From NCBI GenBank assembly GCA_031272145.1, contig JAISUL010000060.1, positions 1 to 35,571 of the forward strand: 35,571 nt of DNA, in the 5' to 3' direction. The position numbers and the translations under genes are program-made. Under the pieces are notes generated by a model, which worked only from the letters and a program-made list of their open reading frames with translations, made no database searches and was not told the origin of the DNA. The stretch comes from Synergistaceae bacterium. GTDB taxonomy: Bacteria; Synergistota; Synergistia; Synergistales; Aminobacteriaceae. Every line of letters begins with the position of its first letter. Position 1 is the stretch's first letter. Positions 7,328-15,255 of the stretch are shown here, piece by piece.

Positions 7328-8571
7328 AACGGTATGTTGCAGTTGTAGCGCTGGCGCTCGCGCTGGCCATACCTGCTTATGCTTATGAGAACCCGGCTGA
7401 AGAGACCATCCGAATCCTGGAGGGCGAGACGGTCTTCCACTGGGGGAGGGACTGCCTGGTCTGGGTCGTCCACTACCCTGAGAGCCTCATCGCTCCCTGG
7501 GTCGAGGCCGAGGCGCAGAGGTCGGGCATGTCGGAGGCTCAGCGCATAGCATTCAGGTCGGACTTCGTGTCGCGCCTGTCGCTCGGATCGGCGGAGGCGT
7601 TTTTGTTTACGGTCTACGCCTTCGGGCGCTCCGTGAACCTGTCGCCCCTGTCCGACAACGTCGCGCTGATCAGGCCCGACGGCACCAGGGTCAAGCCCAT
7701 CCGCTACGACCGAACTCTGGACGGCTCGGTTAGCGGCGTCGCCCAGGGCTTCGTGTTCTTCCCGAAGCAGGACGGCAGCTTTGCCCTGGCCGTGCGCGGC
7801 ATGGGCGTGCACGACGAGCGCCTCTTCGCGTTCGACGGCGCGCTTCCGCCTCCCGTCGTCGTGGTCGAGGTCGAGCCCGAAGAGGAAGACGACGTCGTGA
7901 TAGTCGACCTGCCATCTGCCCCGACGAAAGAGGAAAAAGCGGTGGCAAAGGCAGAGGTGAAAGAGGCACCGAAACCTCCAAAGCCCAAGCCCGCAGCAGC
8001 CGATAAAAAAGCGAAAGCCCCCGGCCCGACGGGTCCTGTGGAGATAGAGCGCCCGACGCCCCCGACCCCGCCGCCCATGCCGACGGTCACGATAGAGCCG
8101 GAGGACGAGGGCGAAGAAACGCAGAGCATGGCGGAGTTCGTCGAGGCTCTGAGAAACAGAAAGCGCCCGGCCGCGGTCTCCGGTGACGCCGGAGATGTCA
8201 GTGACACCGCGGACACCGGGGGCACAACCGCGTCTTCCAATTCTGCGGAGGCGGAGCGGCAGGCCTCGTACATATCGCGGGACAGGACGGTCAGGAAGTT
8301 CCTGAGCCTATGGGTCGAGAACAAGCCTGATGAGATGTACCGGATGCTGTCGGCGGAGACGCAGCGCAGGGTTCCGCTGGAGCGCTTCACGATCGAGACG
8401 CGCGGCGCGTCGGACTTCCGTGCCGCGGTGGGAGACGGGTACACGCTTGAGTGGCCGTCCATCGATCGGGTGAAGGTCGTGGCGGTTCAGCGCCTGCTGG
8501 TGCTTCGCGTGTTGATCGAGCGGTCGTTCGGCCTGACGCGCGAGGACTCCGAGTGGAAAATAGTTTGGTAA
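7324..8571 (+). CDS. Exported protein of unknown function with charged Pro-rich linker
   Basis: 415 residues. Signal peptide of about 20 residues (AIPAYA-YEN). The N-terminal domain to about residue 175 has no family I recognise. It is followed by a long Glu/Lys/Pro-rich linker (about 178-300; acidic EPEEEDDVV then PKPPKPKPAAA), as in proteins that span the periplasm or peptidoglycan. The C-terminal 100 residues (RKFLSLWVENKPDEMYRML to the end EDSEWKIVW) look like a small NTF2-like alpha/beta domain. It overlaps the previous gene by 4 bases and is followed by lptC after 4 bases, so it is probably an envelope protein made with the LPS-transport proteins. Confidence 0.8.
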   Translation: MKRYVAVVALALALAIPAYAYENPAEETIRILEGETVFHWGRDCLVWVVHYPESLIAPWVEAEAQRSGMSEAQRIAFRSDFVSRLSLGSAEAFLFTVYAFGRSVNLSPLSDNVALIRPDGTRVKPIRYDRTLDGSVSGVAQGFVFFPKQDGSFALAVRGMGVHDERLFAFDGALPPPVVVVEVEPEEEDDVVIVDLPSAPTKEEKAVAKAEVKEAPKPPKPKPAAADKKAKAPGPTGPVEIERPTPPTPPPMPTVTIEPEDEGEETQSMAEFVEALRNRKRPAAVSGDAGDVSDTADTGGTTASSNSAEAERQASYISRDRTVRKFLSLWVENKPDEMYRMLSAETQRRVPLERFTIETRGASDFRAAVGDGYTLEWPSIDRVKVVAVQRLLVLRVLIERSFGLTREDSEWKIVW

Positions 8572-8575
8572 CGGC

Positions 8576-9136
8576 ATGAAAAAGCGCCTGATCGTCGTTC
8601 TCGTCCTGCTTGGGGTGGCAGTTATGGTTCAGTACGTCTTCAGGGATATAGAGCTCGGCGACGCGCTTTTGCGCGAGGCACTCGAACACATGCCAGGCGT
8701 CGTCATGGAGAATCTGGAGTTCGAGCGCGAGGTGTCGGGCGACCTATGGCAGGTGTCGATATTCCGCGCGGAGCGGCGCGCTGGCGTGGTGACTCTCACG
8801 TCGGTCGACGTGTCGCGGGAGCCGGTTTCTAGCGGGGACGACCAGAGGTGGCGCGTCTTCGGGGACTACGGGGTTTACTCCGAGGCCGGCGAGTCGGGAG
8901 ACCTGTTCCGTCCCCGCGGCGTTTTGGAGTTCGACGGGCGTCCGATAGACTTCAGCGGGCCGCGCCTCTCCTACGCGCGGGTCGAGGGCGAGGCCTCTTT
9001 ATCGTTCCCCGACGGGATTCTGCTAAGCGGCGACGATATTTCGATTTCAGCGGACGCGGCTAGAGTTGACCGCTCCGGAGTTATTTTTTTTGACAGAGGG
9101 GGCGTCCTCAGATGGACAACACAAACGAAAGAATAA
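8576..9136 (+). CDS. lptC: LptC-like LPS transport protein
   Basis: 186 residues with one N-terminal membrane helix (RLIVVLVLLGVAVMVQYVF) and a beta-rich periplasmic region. LptC forms the inner-membrane end of the periplasmic bridge carrying lipopolysaccharide. Similarity to the family is weak but the size, topology and repeated strand pattern (SVDVSREPV, VFGDYGVYSEAGE, DGILLSGDDISISADAARVD) fit, and the downstream overlap of 25 bases with an OstA/LptD gene strongly supports it. No lptA or lptB is present in the window. Confidence 0.75.
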   Translation: MKKRLIVVLVLLGVAVMVQYVFRDIELGDALLREALEHMPGVVMENLEFEREVSGDLWQVSIFRAERRAGVVTLTSVDVSREPVSSGDDQRWRVFGDYGVYSEAGESGDLFRPRGVLEFDGRPIDFSGPRLSYARVEGEASLSFPDGILLSGDDISISADAARVDRSGVIFFDRGGVLRWTTQTKE

Positions 9137-10962
9137 CCCGCACGCGATTTTTATTATTGCCGATCTTGCTCTGCCTGCTGCTCGTCTTTTTGGGCCGGGT
9201 CGACGCAGCTGAAGCGCCGGCTCCAGCCGAGGCAACTGCGCCAACTGAGGCTGCTGTCTCGGCGCCTGACGGTGTCGAGGCTCAGATTCCGCTCAGGCAG
9301 GTCACGCTGGACGCCGACACGGTGGTCTACGAGGACGAGACCGGCAGGGCGACGGCGGAGGGCGGCGCGGTTCTGTCCTACGGGGACGCGGTCACAATAG
9401 AGGCGGAGCGGATAGACTACGACGCCGTGTCGAACAAGGTCAAGGCGTCCCCCATGCCAGGCGAGTCGGTGCTGCTGCGCGTGAACGACGCCAAGACCGG
9501 CGAGGTCAGAGAGGCGCGCGGCGACGGACTGCAGTACGACATGAACACGGGCGAGGGGGTAATGACAGGCGTCAAGACCTCTGCCCCCATAGGCAGCGGG
9601 ACTCTCTACATATATGGGGGCAGCATTCAGGTGATGCCCTACGACATGGCCGAGTCGCTCGGCATGGTGAGGCGGCGGGGGGACGCCACACACGTCATAA
9701 TTTGGGACGACGCAGTCGCCACGACGTGCGCGCTGGAGCACCCGCACTACCGCCTCGAGAGCAAGCGCGTCATCTTCACGCCGGGCCGAGTCGCCGTCGC
9801 CAAGAAGCCGCGCATCTACCTCGGCAATACCTACATCCTGACCTACCCCATGGACTACATAATCCGAATCGACCGCCTGGGCATGAAGCGCTCGATATTT
9901 CCATACGTACAGAGAAGCAGCGAGAAGGGGACGGGCGGAGGCCTGAGCGGGGCTTTTAGCTGGAACGACCGCGACCCGGACAGGCAGGGCTCGATCGCCC
10001 TGGGCCTGGCCTACTGGAGCGACGCAAACCTTGAGTGGACAGCCGAGCTCGAGCAGGGTTTGGGCGGCGGCTTCGGCGTGATGCTAGGCTCTAGCTACGC
10101 GTGGCACAGCGCGTGGTCGGAGAAGATACACACGGTCAGGGGGTCGCTGTACTACGATCGCTACGGATGGCGCGTCTTCGCGAACTGGATCGACAGGGAG
10201 TACATCGGAGACCAGAAGGACGCCTTCTACAAGTACGAGGGCTACGTCACGCGCCACGGCGAGCTCAGCGTTCTGACCCCGTGGTTCAGGGACAAGGCGT
10301 TCGACCTCGGCTGGTTCCGGCTCGGCGCGTCCTGGGGACGGTACAGCGAGGAGTTCCCGCCCGCGGAGCAGACGGACGGAACGGTGATGCGCTACGGGCC
10401 CGAGGCCAGGAGCTACGTCGAGGTGCCGCTTTCATCGTCGTTCCCCAGGGCGTCGGCGCCGAACCTCTTCTGGAACATACGCTACAACGCATGGTTCTAC
10501 GACGACGCCGACGACATGAACCAGGAGGTTCTGCGCGGGTTCATGGGCATAAGGTGGCGCCTCGGGGCGTTCGAGCTAGGCTCCGGCTACGAGCGGCGCT
10601 TCGCATGGGGAAGCTCGCCTATGGAGTGGGACCAGTACTACGGATACGACGCGGAGAAGGTGCGGCAGAAGGTGCGCTTCCCCCTCGGTAAAGAGGTGTT
10701 CCTGGCCGCTCAGGGAAGCTACGACTTCAACGGCGAACTGGTGGACCAGGCCTATTACGCCCTGCAATGGATCACGGACTGTATGAAGTGGGAGCTCTCG
10801 TATCTTGACGACCGCACGTCCGGCGACGACGACTACTTCACCCTGCACGTATCGCTGAACGCCCTGCCCCGCACGCCGTCGTCGTTCGGCCAGTACCGGT
10901 TTGAAGACCCGTTCGAGCGCCCATGGGACCTGCCCATGCCGCAGTCAAGCAAGCGGCAATAA
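9112..10962 (+). CDS. lptD: LptD-like outer-membrane LPS assembly protein
   Basis: 616 residues. The signal peptide (LLLPILLCLLLVFLGRVDAA) is followed by an OstA/LptA-like jellyroll: VTLDADTVVYEDETGRATAEG, then VLSYGDAVTIEAERIDYD and ARGDGLQYDMNTGEG. A barrel region rich in aromatic beta strands fills the rest. The conserved stretch before the barrel (TTCALEHPHYRLESKRVIFT) is typical of LptD. LptD takes LPS to the outer leaflet with LptE. It is shorter than the roughly 780 residues of E. coli LptD, and no LptE is seen. The start overlaps lptC by 25 bases, and the end lies 2 bases from the converging sbcD stop. Confidence 0.85.
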   Translation: MDNTNERITRTRFLLLPILLCLLLVFLGRVDAAEAPAPAEATAPTEAAVSAPDGVEAQIPLRQVTLDADTVVYEDETGRATAEGGAVLSYGDAVTIEAERIDYDAVSNKVKASPMPGESVLLRVNDAKTGEVREARGDGLQYDMNTGEGVMTGVKTSAPIGSGTLYIYGGSIQVMPYDMAESLGMVRRRGDATHVIIWDDAVATTCALEHPHYRLESKRVIFTPGRVAVAKKPRIYLGNTYILTYPMDYIIRIDRLGMKRSIFPYVQRSSEKGTGGGLSGAFSWNDRDPDRQGSIALGLAYWSDANLEWTAELEQGLGGGFGVMLGSSYAWHSAWSEKIHTVRGSLYYDRYGWRVFANWIDREYIGDQKDAFYKYEGYVTRHGELSVLTPWFRDKAFDLGWFRLGASWGRYSEEFPPAEQTDGTVMRYGPEARSYVEVPLSSSFPRASAPNLFWNIRYNAWFYDDADDMNQEVLRGFMGIRWRLGAFELGSGYERRFAWGSSPMEWDQYYGYDAEKVRQKVRFPLGKEVFLAAQGSYDFNGELVDQAYYALQWITDCMKWELSYLDDRTSGDDDYFTLHVSLNALPRTPSSFGQYRFEDPFERPWDLPMPQSSKRQ

Positions 10963-10964
10963 AA

Positions 10965-12077
10965 TTATAACTCCTCGTTCATGGCCTCGCGCGCGATCCT
11001 CTCCTGCTCCTCGTTCATCGGCCTGCCCCACGCCGCCTCGAAGAACGAGCGGAAGAGCAATAGGGGGTCGCGCGCGGCTATGTCAGCCGGCACTGCGTCA
11101 GCATACGCGTCGGCCTGTGCGTCTGCTATCCCGCTCCACTCTATGCTCATTATGTTGGGGTAGACCCTTTTCAGCTGCCCGAAGGCGTCGCGCACCTCTT
11201 CCCGATCCGTGAGGGCGGCGTGCACGTAGTCGTACTCCGTGCTGGCAGCGAGCAGGCCTGCCAGAGTCCCCTTGATTATTCTCATGTCTCGCAGCGGCGT
11301 CAGGGGCAGAAGCGTCACGGACACGTCGCCCTTCTCCCGAAGCTCCACGAGCGGCACGGATTTTTCGCCGCCCTTCATCCGGCACTCCGAGGCCGAGTAC
11401 TTCAGCGGCGACCCTGCGTAGCGCAGGCTCTCGCGCCTCAACGCCTGAGGGACGTGCAGGTGGCCGAGGGCTGCGTAGTCGAATGGCTCGAACAGGGATA
11501 AGTCAACCCAGTCGCTGCCTCCGACTGACAGCTCGGAGTCGGAGAGCATGGGCGGAGTCGAAGAGCACGTGAACTGGTGCGCCATGATGACGTTCCGTTT
11601 GCCGGGGTCGAGGCTCAGCTTGGACATCACGGTGCGCACCGGGTCGCTGCAGTCCTCGCCGAAAAACGGCCGGGCGTTGGAGACCCGCAGAGAGGGCAGC
11701 ATGTGTATGACGACCTCGCCCCACTCGTCCTGCACCGTCTCCGAGCGGACGCTGCCGTCGAACACGGAGTAGACGTGCACGTTAGTCATGATTCGGCACC
11801 CGAAGCTGAGGCGCTCCGGCGAGTCGTGGTTGCCCCCTATGATGAAGACCTCCGCCCCGGCTCGGACCATGCCCGTTAGGAAGTCGTCGAACATGGACAC
11901 TGCCTCCGGGCCGGGCGTCTGCCTGTCGTACACGTCGCCGGCTATCAGCACCGCGTCCGGGCCTATGTCCTCCGTCATTTTCAGCATCGCGTTCAGGATG
12001 TGCCTCTGATCCTCCAGCATTGAGAAGCCGTTCACCGACTTCCCGATGTGGAGGTCGGCCATGTGAAGAAACCTCAT
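10965..12077 (-). CDS. sbcD: Exonuclease SbcD (Mre11 family), no adjacent sbcC
   Basis: 370 residues with the calcineurin-like metal motifs in order: MADLHIG (D8, H10), AGDVYDR (D48), GGNHDSP (N83, H84, D85), AHQF and GHLHVP. With SbcC it makes the SMC-like nuclease that opens DNA hairpins and blocked ends. The ribosome site AAAGGAGG lies upstream of the ATG at 12077. It stands alone between two forward operons; sbcC, which usually follows, is not in the window, and lptD occupies that position. It converges on lptD with only 2 bases between stops and no terminator. Confidence 0.92.
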   Translation of the reverse strand: MRFLHMADLHIGKSVNGFSMLEDQRHILNAMLKMTEDIGPDAVLIAGDVYDRQTPGPEAVSMFDDFLTGMVRAGAEVFIIGGNHDSPERLSFGCRIMTNVHVYSVFDGSVRSETVQDEWGEVVIHMLPSLRVSNARPFFGEDCSDPVRTVMSKLSLDPGKRNVIMAHQFTCSSTPPMLSDSELSVGGSDWVDLSLFEPFDYAALGHLHVPQALRRESLRYAGSPLKYSASECRMKGGEKSVPLVELREKGDVSVTLLPLTPLRDMRIIKGTLAGLLAASTEYDYVHAALTDREEVRDAFGQLKRVYPNIMSIEWSGIADAQADAYADAVPADIAARDPLLLFRSFFEAAWGRPMNEEQERIAREAMNEEL

Positions 12078-12092
12078 TTAATACTCGCCTCC

Positions 12093-12121
12093 TTTCAGGC
12101 AATTCTAACATCTGCTATACT
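12093..12121 (+). promoter_or_regulatory. Promoter of the YbhN-like gene
   Basis: TATACT at 12116-12121 is preceded by TGC, giving an extended -10. TTTCAG at 12093-12098 is a weak -35 at 17 bases. It lies in the 81-base divergent gap between sbcD and the membrane-protein gene. Confidence 0.55.
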
Positions 12122-12158
12122 GAGCCGTTGGAAATTTTAGGATCGGGAGCGGAAGAAC

Positions 12159-13109
12159 ATGAGTGAACGGGGCCGGAGCGTCCTGTGGAACTGCGTCAAG
12201 TACGGCGTGTCGGTTTTGTGCCTTATCTACGCCTTTCGGGGCGTGCCGCTCGGCGACCTATGGGCTGTGCTGTCGCGCTACCCGATACTTCCGATGGGCG
12301 CGGTCGTGGCGGTGTCGTTCGTGGCCTACGCCATAATGGGGCTCAGGCTCTCGCGCATGAGCCCGCCGGGCATGGGGCCGTTCTCCTTCGGCTCGGCCTT
12401 CGGCGCGACGCTCGCGTGCCTGGCTGTGAACAACGTACTCCCCGCAAAGGCCGGCGAGGTCGCGAAGGCCCTCTGGCTCTCCCGCGCCGGCGGCATACCC
12501 TTTCAAAAAACTCTCGGGATGGTGTTCATGGAGCGGTTCTTCGACGTGAACGTGCTCGCCCTGTTCAGCCTGTGGTTCCTTTGGCTCAACGACATGCGCG
12601 GGACCGTCGCGGCGTTCGCGGCGTGCCTCGCGGCAGGGTGGTGCCTGCTCGTGCTGTTCAGGCGGAGGCCTGACCTGGCCGAGCGCTTCGCCGGGCTCTT
12701 CGGGCGCGGCGTCCTTCACGGCCTCGTGTCGGGCGGGCTGGCGGGGGTTCTGGGCAACATGTCCCCGCGCCGCGTCGCTTGGCTCACAGTCACCTCCCTC
12801 GCGACGTGGTCATGCTACTGCGCGGAGACGGCGCTCAGCCTGAACTCGGTCTCGGAGCTCGGCCTCTCATGGACGGGGGTCGTGTCCGCGTTCGCCGTCG
12901 GAGGGCTTGGGATGCTGCTGCCCGCGTCGCCCGGCGCAGTCGGGGTCTACGAGGCCTTCATGGTCACAGCCCTCAGGGGCTTCGGCGTCGAAGCCGACGA
13001 GGCGCTGGCCGCCGCGCTCTTCTCGCACATGGCGCAGTTCCTTCCTGTGACAGTCGCCGGCGGACTGTGCTGCGCCTTTTTTCCCGCTCCGTCCGGCGAA
13101 TCTAGTTAA
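12159..13109 (+). CDS. YbhN/UPF0104-type lysylphosphatidylglycerol synthase-like membrane protein
   Basis: 316 residues, almost all hydrophobic helices, without the soluble catalytic domain of full MprF. Typical family signatures are NNVLPAKAGEVAKALWLSR (the N-x-hydrophobic-PAR/KxGE motif) and the late LLPASPGAVGVYEAF. Family members are flippase-like or act in lipid or glycoconjugate transport; the substrate here is unknown. The ribosome site GGAGCGGAAG precedes the ATG. It is a single-gene unit with its own promoter and is followed by another promoter before gspN. Confidence 0.85.
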   Translation: MSERGRSVLWNCVKYGVSVLCLIYAFRGVPLGDLWAVLSRYPILPMGAVVAVSFVAYAIMGLRLSRMSPPGMGPFSFGSAFGATLACLAVNNVLPAKAGEVAKALWLSRAGGIPFQKTLGMVFMERFFDVNVLALFSLWFLWLNDMRGTVAAFAACLAAGWCLLVLFRRRPDLAERFAGLFGRGVLHGLVSGGLAGVLGNMSPRRVAWLTVTSLATWSCYCAETALSLNSVSELGLSWTGVVSAFAVGGLGMLLPASPGAVGVYEAFMVTALRGFGVEADEALAAALFSHMAQFLPVTVAGGLCCAFFPAPSGESS

Positions 13110-13136
13110 AAACACGGAGTCGATATTCGCTTTTGA

Positions 13137-13145
13137 TGCTACAAT
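13137..13145 (+). promoter_or_regulatory. Extended -10 promoter of the type II secretion operon
   Basis: TGCTACAAT at 13137-13145, an extended -10 with no clear -35. Between it and gspN, the block GGATGGCC occurs twice (near 13164 and 13182) in similar A-rich surroundings, which could be an operator or chance. Confidence 0.5.
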
Positions 13146-13211
13146 GTCGGCAATTCGCGGCAAGGATGGCCCAAAAAGGCAGGGATGGCCAACAAATAGA
13201 AGGGGAAGGCC

Positions 13212-13829
13212 ATGAGGACGATCAAGATCATTCTTAAGGGGCTGCTTTTCCTCGCCGGGGTCTGCGCGGCGGCGTGGTTCTTCATGCCCTGGCGCCAGAT
13301 CGGGGAAAGCGTCATCATTCGTGCCTCTAAGACGGCCACCGTGTCCTACTCATCTGTGAAGGACGCGTCGGGCGGCTTTGAGGTGCGCGGACTGAAGCTC
13401 CAGCGGCTGGCGGGGATGGCCGACGTGTCCTGCGAGAGCTTGACCGTCAGGCTCGACCCGACTGCGTCGCTCCTCTCGCTTGCCCCGACGTTCCACCTGT
13501 CGTTCACCGGGGCCGCCGTCGGGGACATATCCATGCTGGCCAAGAAGATGCCAGGCGTCTCGTTCGGGGACGGGCGCGCCGAGGTGTCCGTCGGCCTCGG
13601 GGGGATCCTCATAGACGGCATCCGCAGCAACGGCGACCTCTCCCTGTCCGGCCTCATGCTCCTGAATATGGGCGCCCCTCGCCCGATAGTCCGAGCTGAG
13701 GTGTCGATGAACGTGAAGGACGAGGCGTTCGAGACGGACACTCTCTCCAACCTAGGGAAAATGCTGCCCATCACGCAGGAGTCGCCAGGCCACTGGGTTA
13801 TGCGCCGCGCGCCCAACGATAGGACGTGA
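13212..13829 (+). CDS. gspN: Type II secretion protein GspN-like
   Basis: 205 residues. One N-terminal membrane helix (LLFLAGVCAAAWFFMPW) precedes a beta-rich periplasmic domain with the GspN-like strand pattern (FEVRGLKLQRL, LTVRLDPTASLLSLAPTF, GDGRAEVSVGLGGILIDGI). GspN is an optional bitopic component of the secretion system. Assignment rests on this weak pattern plus its place before gspC. The stop TGA overlaps the GTG start of gspC by 4 bases. Confidence 0.7.
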   Translation: MRTIKIILKGLLFLAGVCAAAWFFMPWRQIGESVIIRASKTATVSYSSVKDASGGFEVRGLKLQRLAGMADVSCESLTVRLDPTASLLSLAPTFHLSFTGAAVGDISMLAKKMPGVSFGDGRAEVSVGLGGILIDGIRSNGDLSLSGLMLLNMGAPRPIVRAEVSMNVKDEAFETDTLSNLGKMLPITQESPGHWVMRRAPNDRT

Positions 13830-14908
13830 TTCCCACGAGCCGGATTGGTGCGAAAATTAAGAGCTTTAAGAGCTTTATTACCCCACGCTTCGCAGGCGGG
13901 CTGGGGGGCATCTTTGGCAAGGGCCGCAAGGCTCAGCCGGAGAGTGCGGACAAGGCCGCCAAGCCGGCGCTGGACAACAAGGAGAGCAACGGAAGGATCG
14001 CCCGCGCTTGGGCATGGGTTCTGCCGGTCATGCTCGGAGGCACGGTCGGGTGGTTTTGCGTGACCTGCGCTGGCCTCTACCTCGACTCCGTCAACGAGAA
14101 AAACAGGCCGGCTGCAGCTGCGTCTGCCTCGGCCACGGCCGCGAAGTCCGACTCCAAGGCGATTACGATGTCGGCGTTTCTGAGCGCGAACCCGTTCAGG
14201 GCGAGCCACCTGGTCGTGGAGGACGACGCGGCGTCGGCGGATCAGACCGCTCAGGCCGTCAGCGATGACACAGTCCAGATAGTGGGCTCCCTGGCAACGG
14301 CGATCTTGCGCGGCACGGCGCCGGGCTTTCTGGCGTGGCTGGAGAGCGAAGGCAAGCTCTACGTGGTCGGGGTTGGGGACAGCTTCGACGTGTACACTCT
14401 TGAAAAGGTCGACTACATAGAGGCGGTCTTCGCCAAGGGGGATGACCGCGTGGTGAAGGAGCTCTACGTGAGGCAGCCTGTAGCGGCGGCCCCGGCCAAG
14501 AAGGCCGCGCCTGCCCCGAGGGATAGGCCCGCCCCTGCCCCGCAGCCTGCGGCGGCAGCCGCGGCTCAGCAGGTCGTGCCGGCGGACGCGGATAAGGGCA
14601 CGCCTGGCGAGGTCACGCGCGAGCTCGTCAACACGCTTCTTGAGAACCCGTTCGACGAGATGAAAAAGGTGCGCATCCGCCCCTCTTCGGACGGAAACGG
14701 GCTTCAGATCCAGTGGATACAGAGGGACAGCCTGCTGAACCGCCTGGGCGTCAAGCGCGGAGACGTGATAAACTCCATCAACGGCATTCAGCTCCACAAC
14801 GTCATGGACATAACTAACTCGGTCAACTCGCTCATGAACAGCGACAGGTTCGACCTGGACATAAAGCGCGGAGGGAACAGCCAGGCCCTCCAGTACGTGG
14901 TGAAATGA
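13826..14908 (+). CDS. gspC: Type II secretion protein GspC with PDZ domain
   Basis: 360 residues from GTG. A basic cytoplasmic segment, a membrane helix at about 61-86, a homology-region domain (FLSANPFR; VQIVGSLATAILRG; GKLYVVGVGDSFDVYTLEKV) and a Pro/Ala linker are followed by a C-terminal PDZ domain (LLNRLGVKRGDVINSINGIQ). GspC links the inner-membrane platform to the secretin and helps select substrates. The start overlaps the gspN stop (GTGA); its end overlaps the prepilin start (ATGA). No independent ribosome site is evident, so translation is probably coupled. Confidence 0.88.
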   Translation: MIPTSRIGAKIKSFKSFITPRFAGGLGGIFGKGRKAQPESADKAAKPALDNKESNGRIARAWAWVLPVMLGGTVGWFCVTCAGLYLDSVNEKNRPAAAASASATAAKSDSKAITMSAFLSANPFRASHLVVEDDAASADQTAQAVSDDTVQIVGSLATAILRGTAPGFLAWLESEGKLYVVGVGDSFDVYTLEKVDYIEAVFAKGDDRVVKELYVRQPVAAAPAKKAAPAPRDRPAPAPQPAAAAAAQQVVPADADKGTPGEVTRELVNTLLENPFDEMKKVRIRPSSDGNGLQIQWIQRDSLLNRLGVKRGDVINSINGIQLHNVMDITNSVNSLMNSDRFDLDIKRGGNSQALQYVVK

Positions 14909-15255
14909 GACGCGGGTTCACGCTCATGGAGGTGCTGGTGGCCGTGGTGATAGTCGGCATGACCGCCGCCGCGGGCTACGGTTTGATAGGCGTCTCTCTG
15001 CGCTCGCTTGCGGCAGCGGACGTGGAGCGGGAGCTCGTGCAGGAAGCCCAGCTGGTCTACATGGACTTCCTCACCAAGAGCGATATGCCGGACAAGGGGG
15101 AAAAACACGACTTGAAAGAGACCGATAACATGGTCAGATGGTCTACCGACCCGGATTCCATCCCAGTGGCGGAGGGCGCGGAGCTCACGTTCCGCACGCT
15201 GACCGTGGAGTACCGCGACCGCGAGATGACCCTGTACCTGCCGGACGTGAAATAA
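14905..15255 (+). CDS. Type II secretion pseudopilin (GspI/H-like)
   Basis: 116 residues with the type IV prepilin leader MRRG-FTLMEVLVAVVIVG: cleavage after Gly, Phe at +1 and Glu at +5, followed by one hydrophobic helix. Small size and place between gspC and gspD fit a minor pseudopilin, most like GspI. The major pseudopilin GspG with its calcium-loop region is not seen. It overlaps gspC by 4 bases, and gspD begins on its stop codon (TAATG). Confidence 0.85.
   Translation: MRRGFTLMEVLVAVVIVGMTAAAGYGLIGVSLRSLAAADVERELVQEAQLVYMDFLTKSDMPDKGEKHDLKETDNMVRWSTDPDSIPVAEGAELTFRTLTVEYRDREMTLYLPDVK

Noticed and set aside
13346-14797. Long reverse-strand open frame opposite gspN and gspC
   Set aside because: Arg/His-rich shadow of GC-rich coding on the other strand; the forward frames have clear family motifs.
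15138-15254. Longer N-terminus for gspD
   Set aside because: It runs through the prepilin gene in another frame and has no signal peptide; the ATG at 15255 has one.
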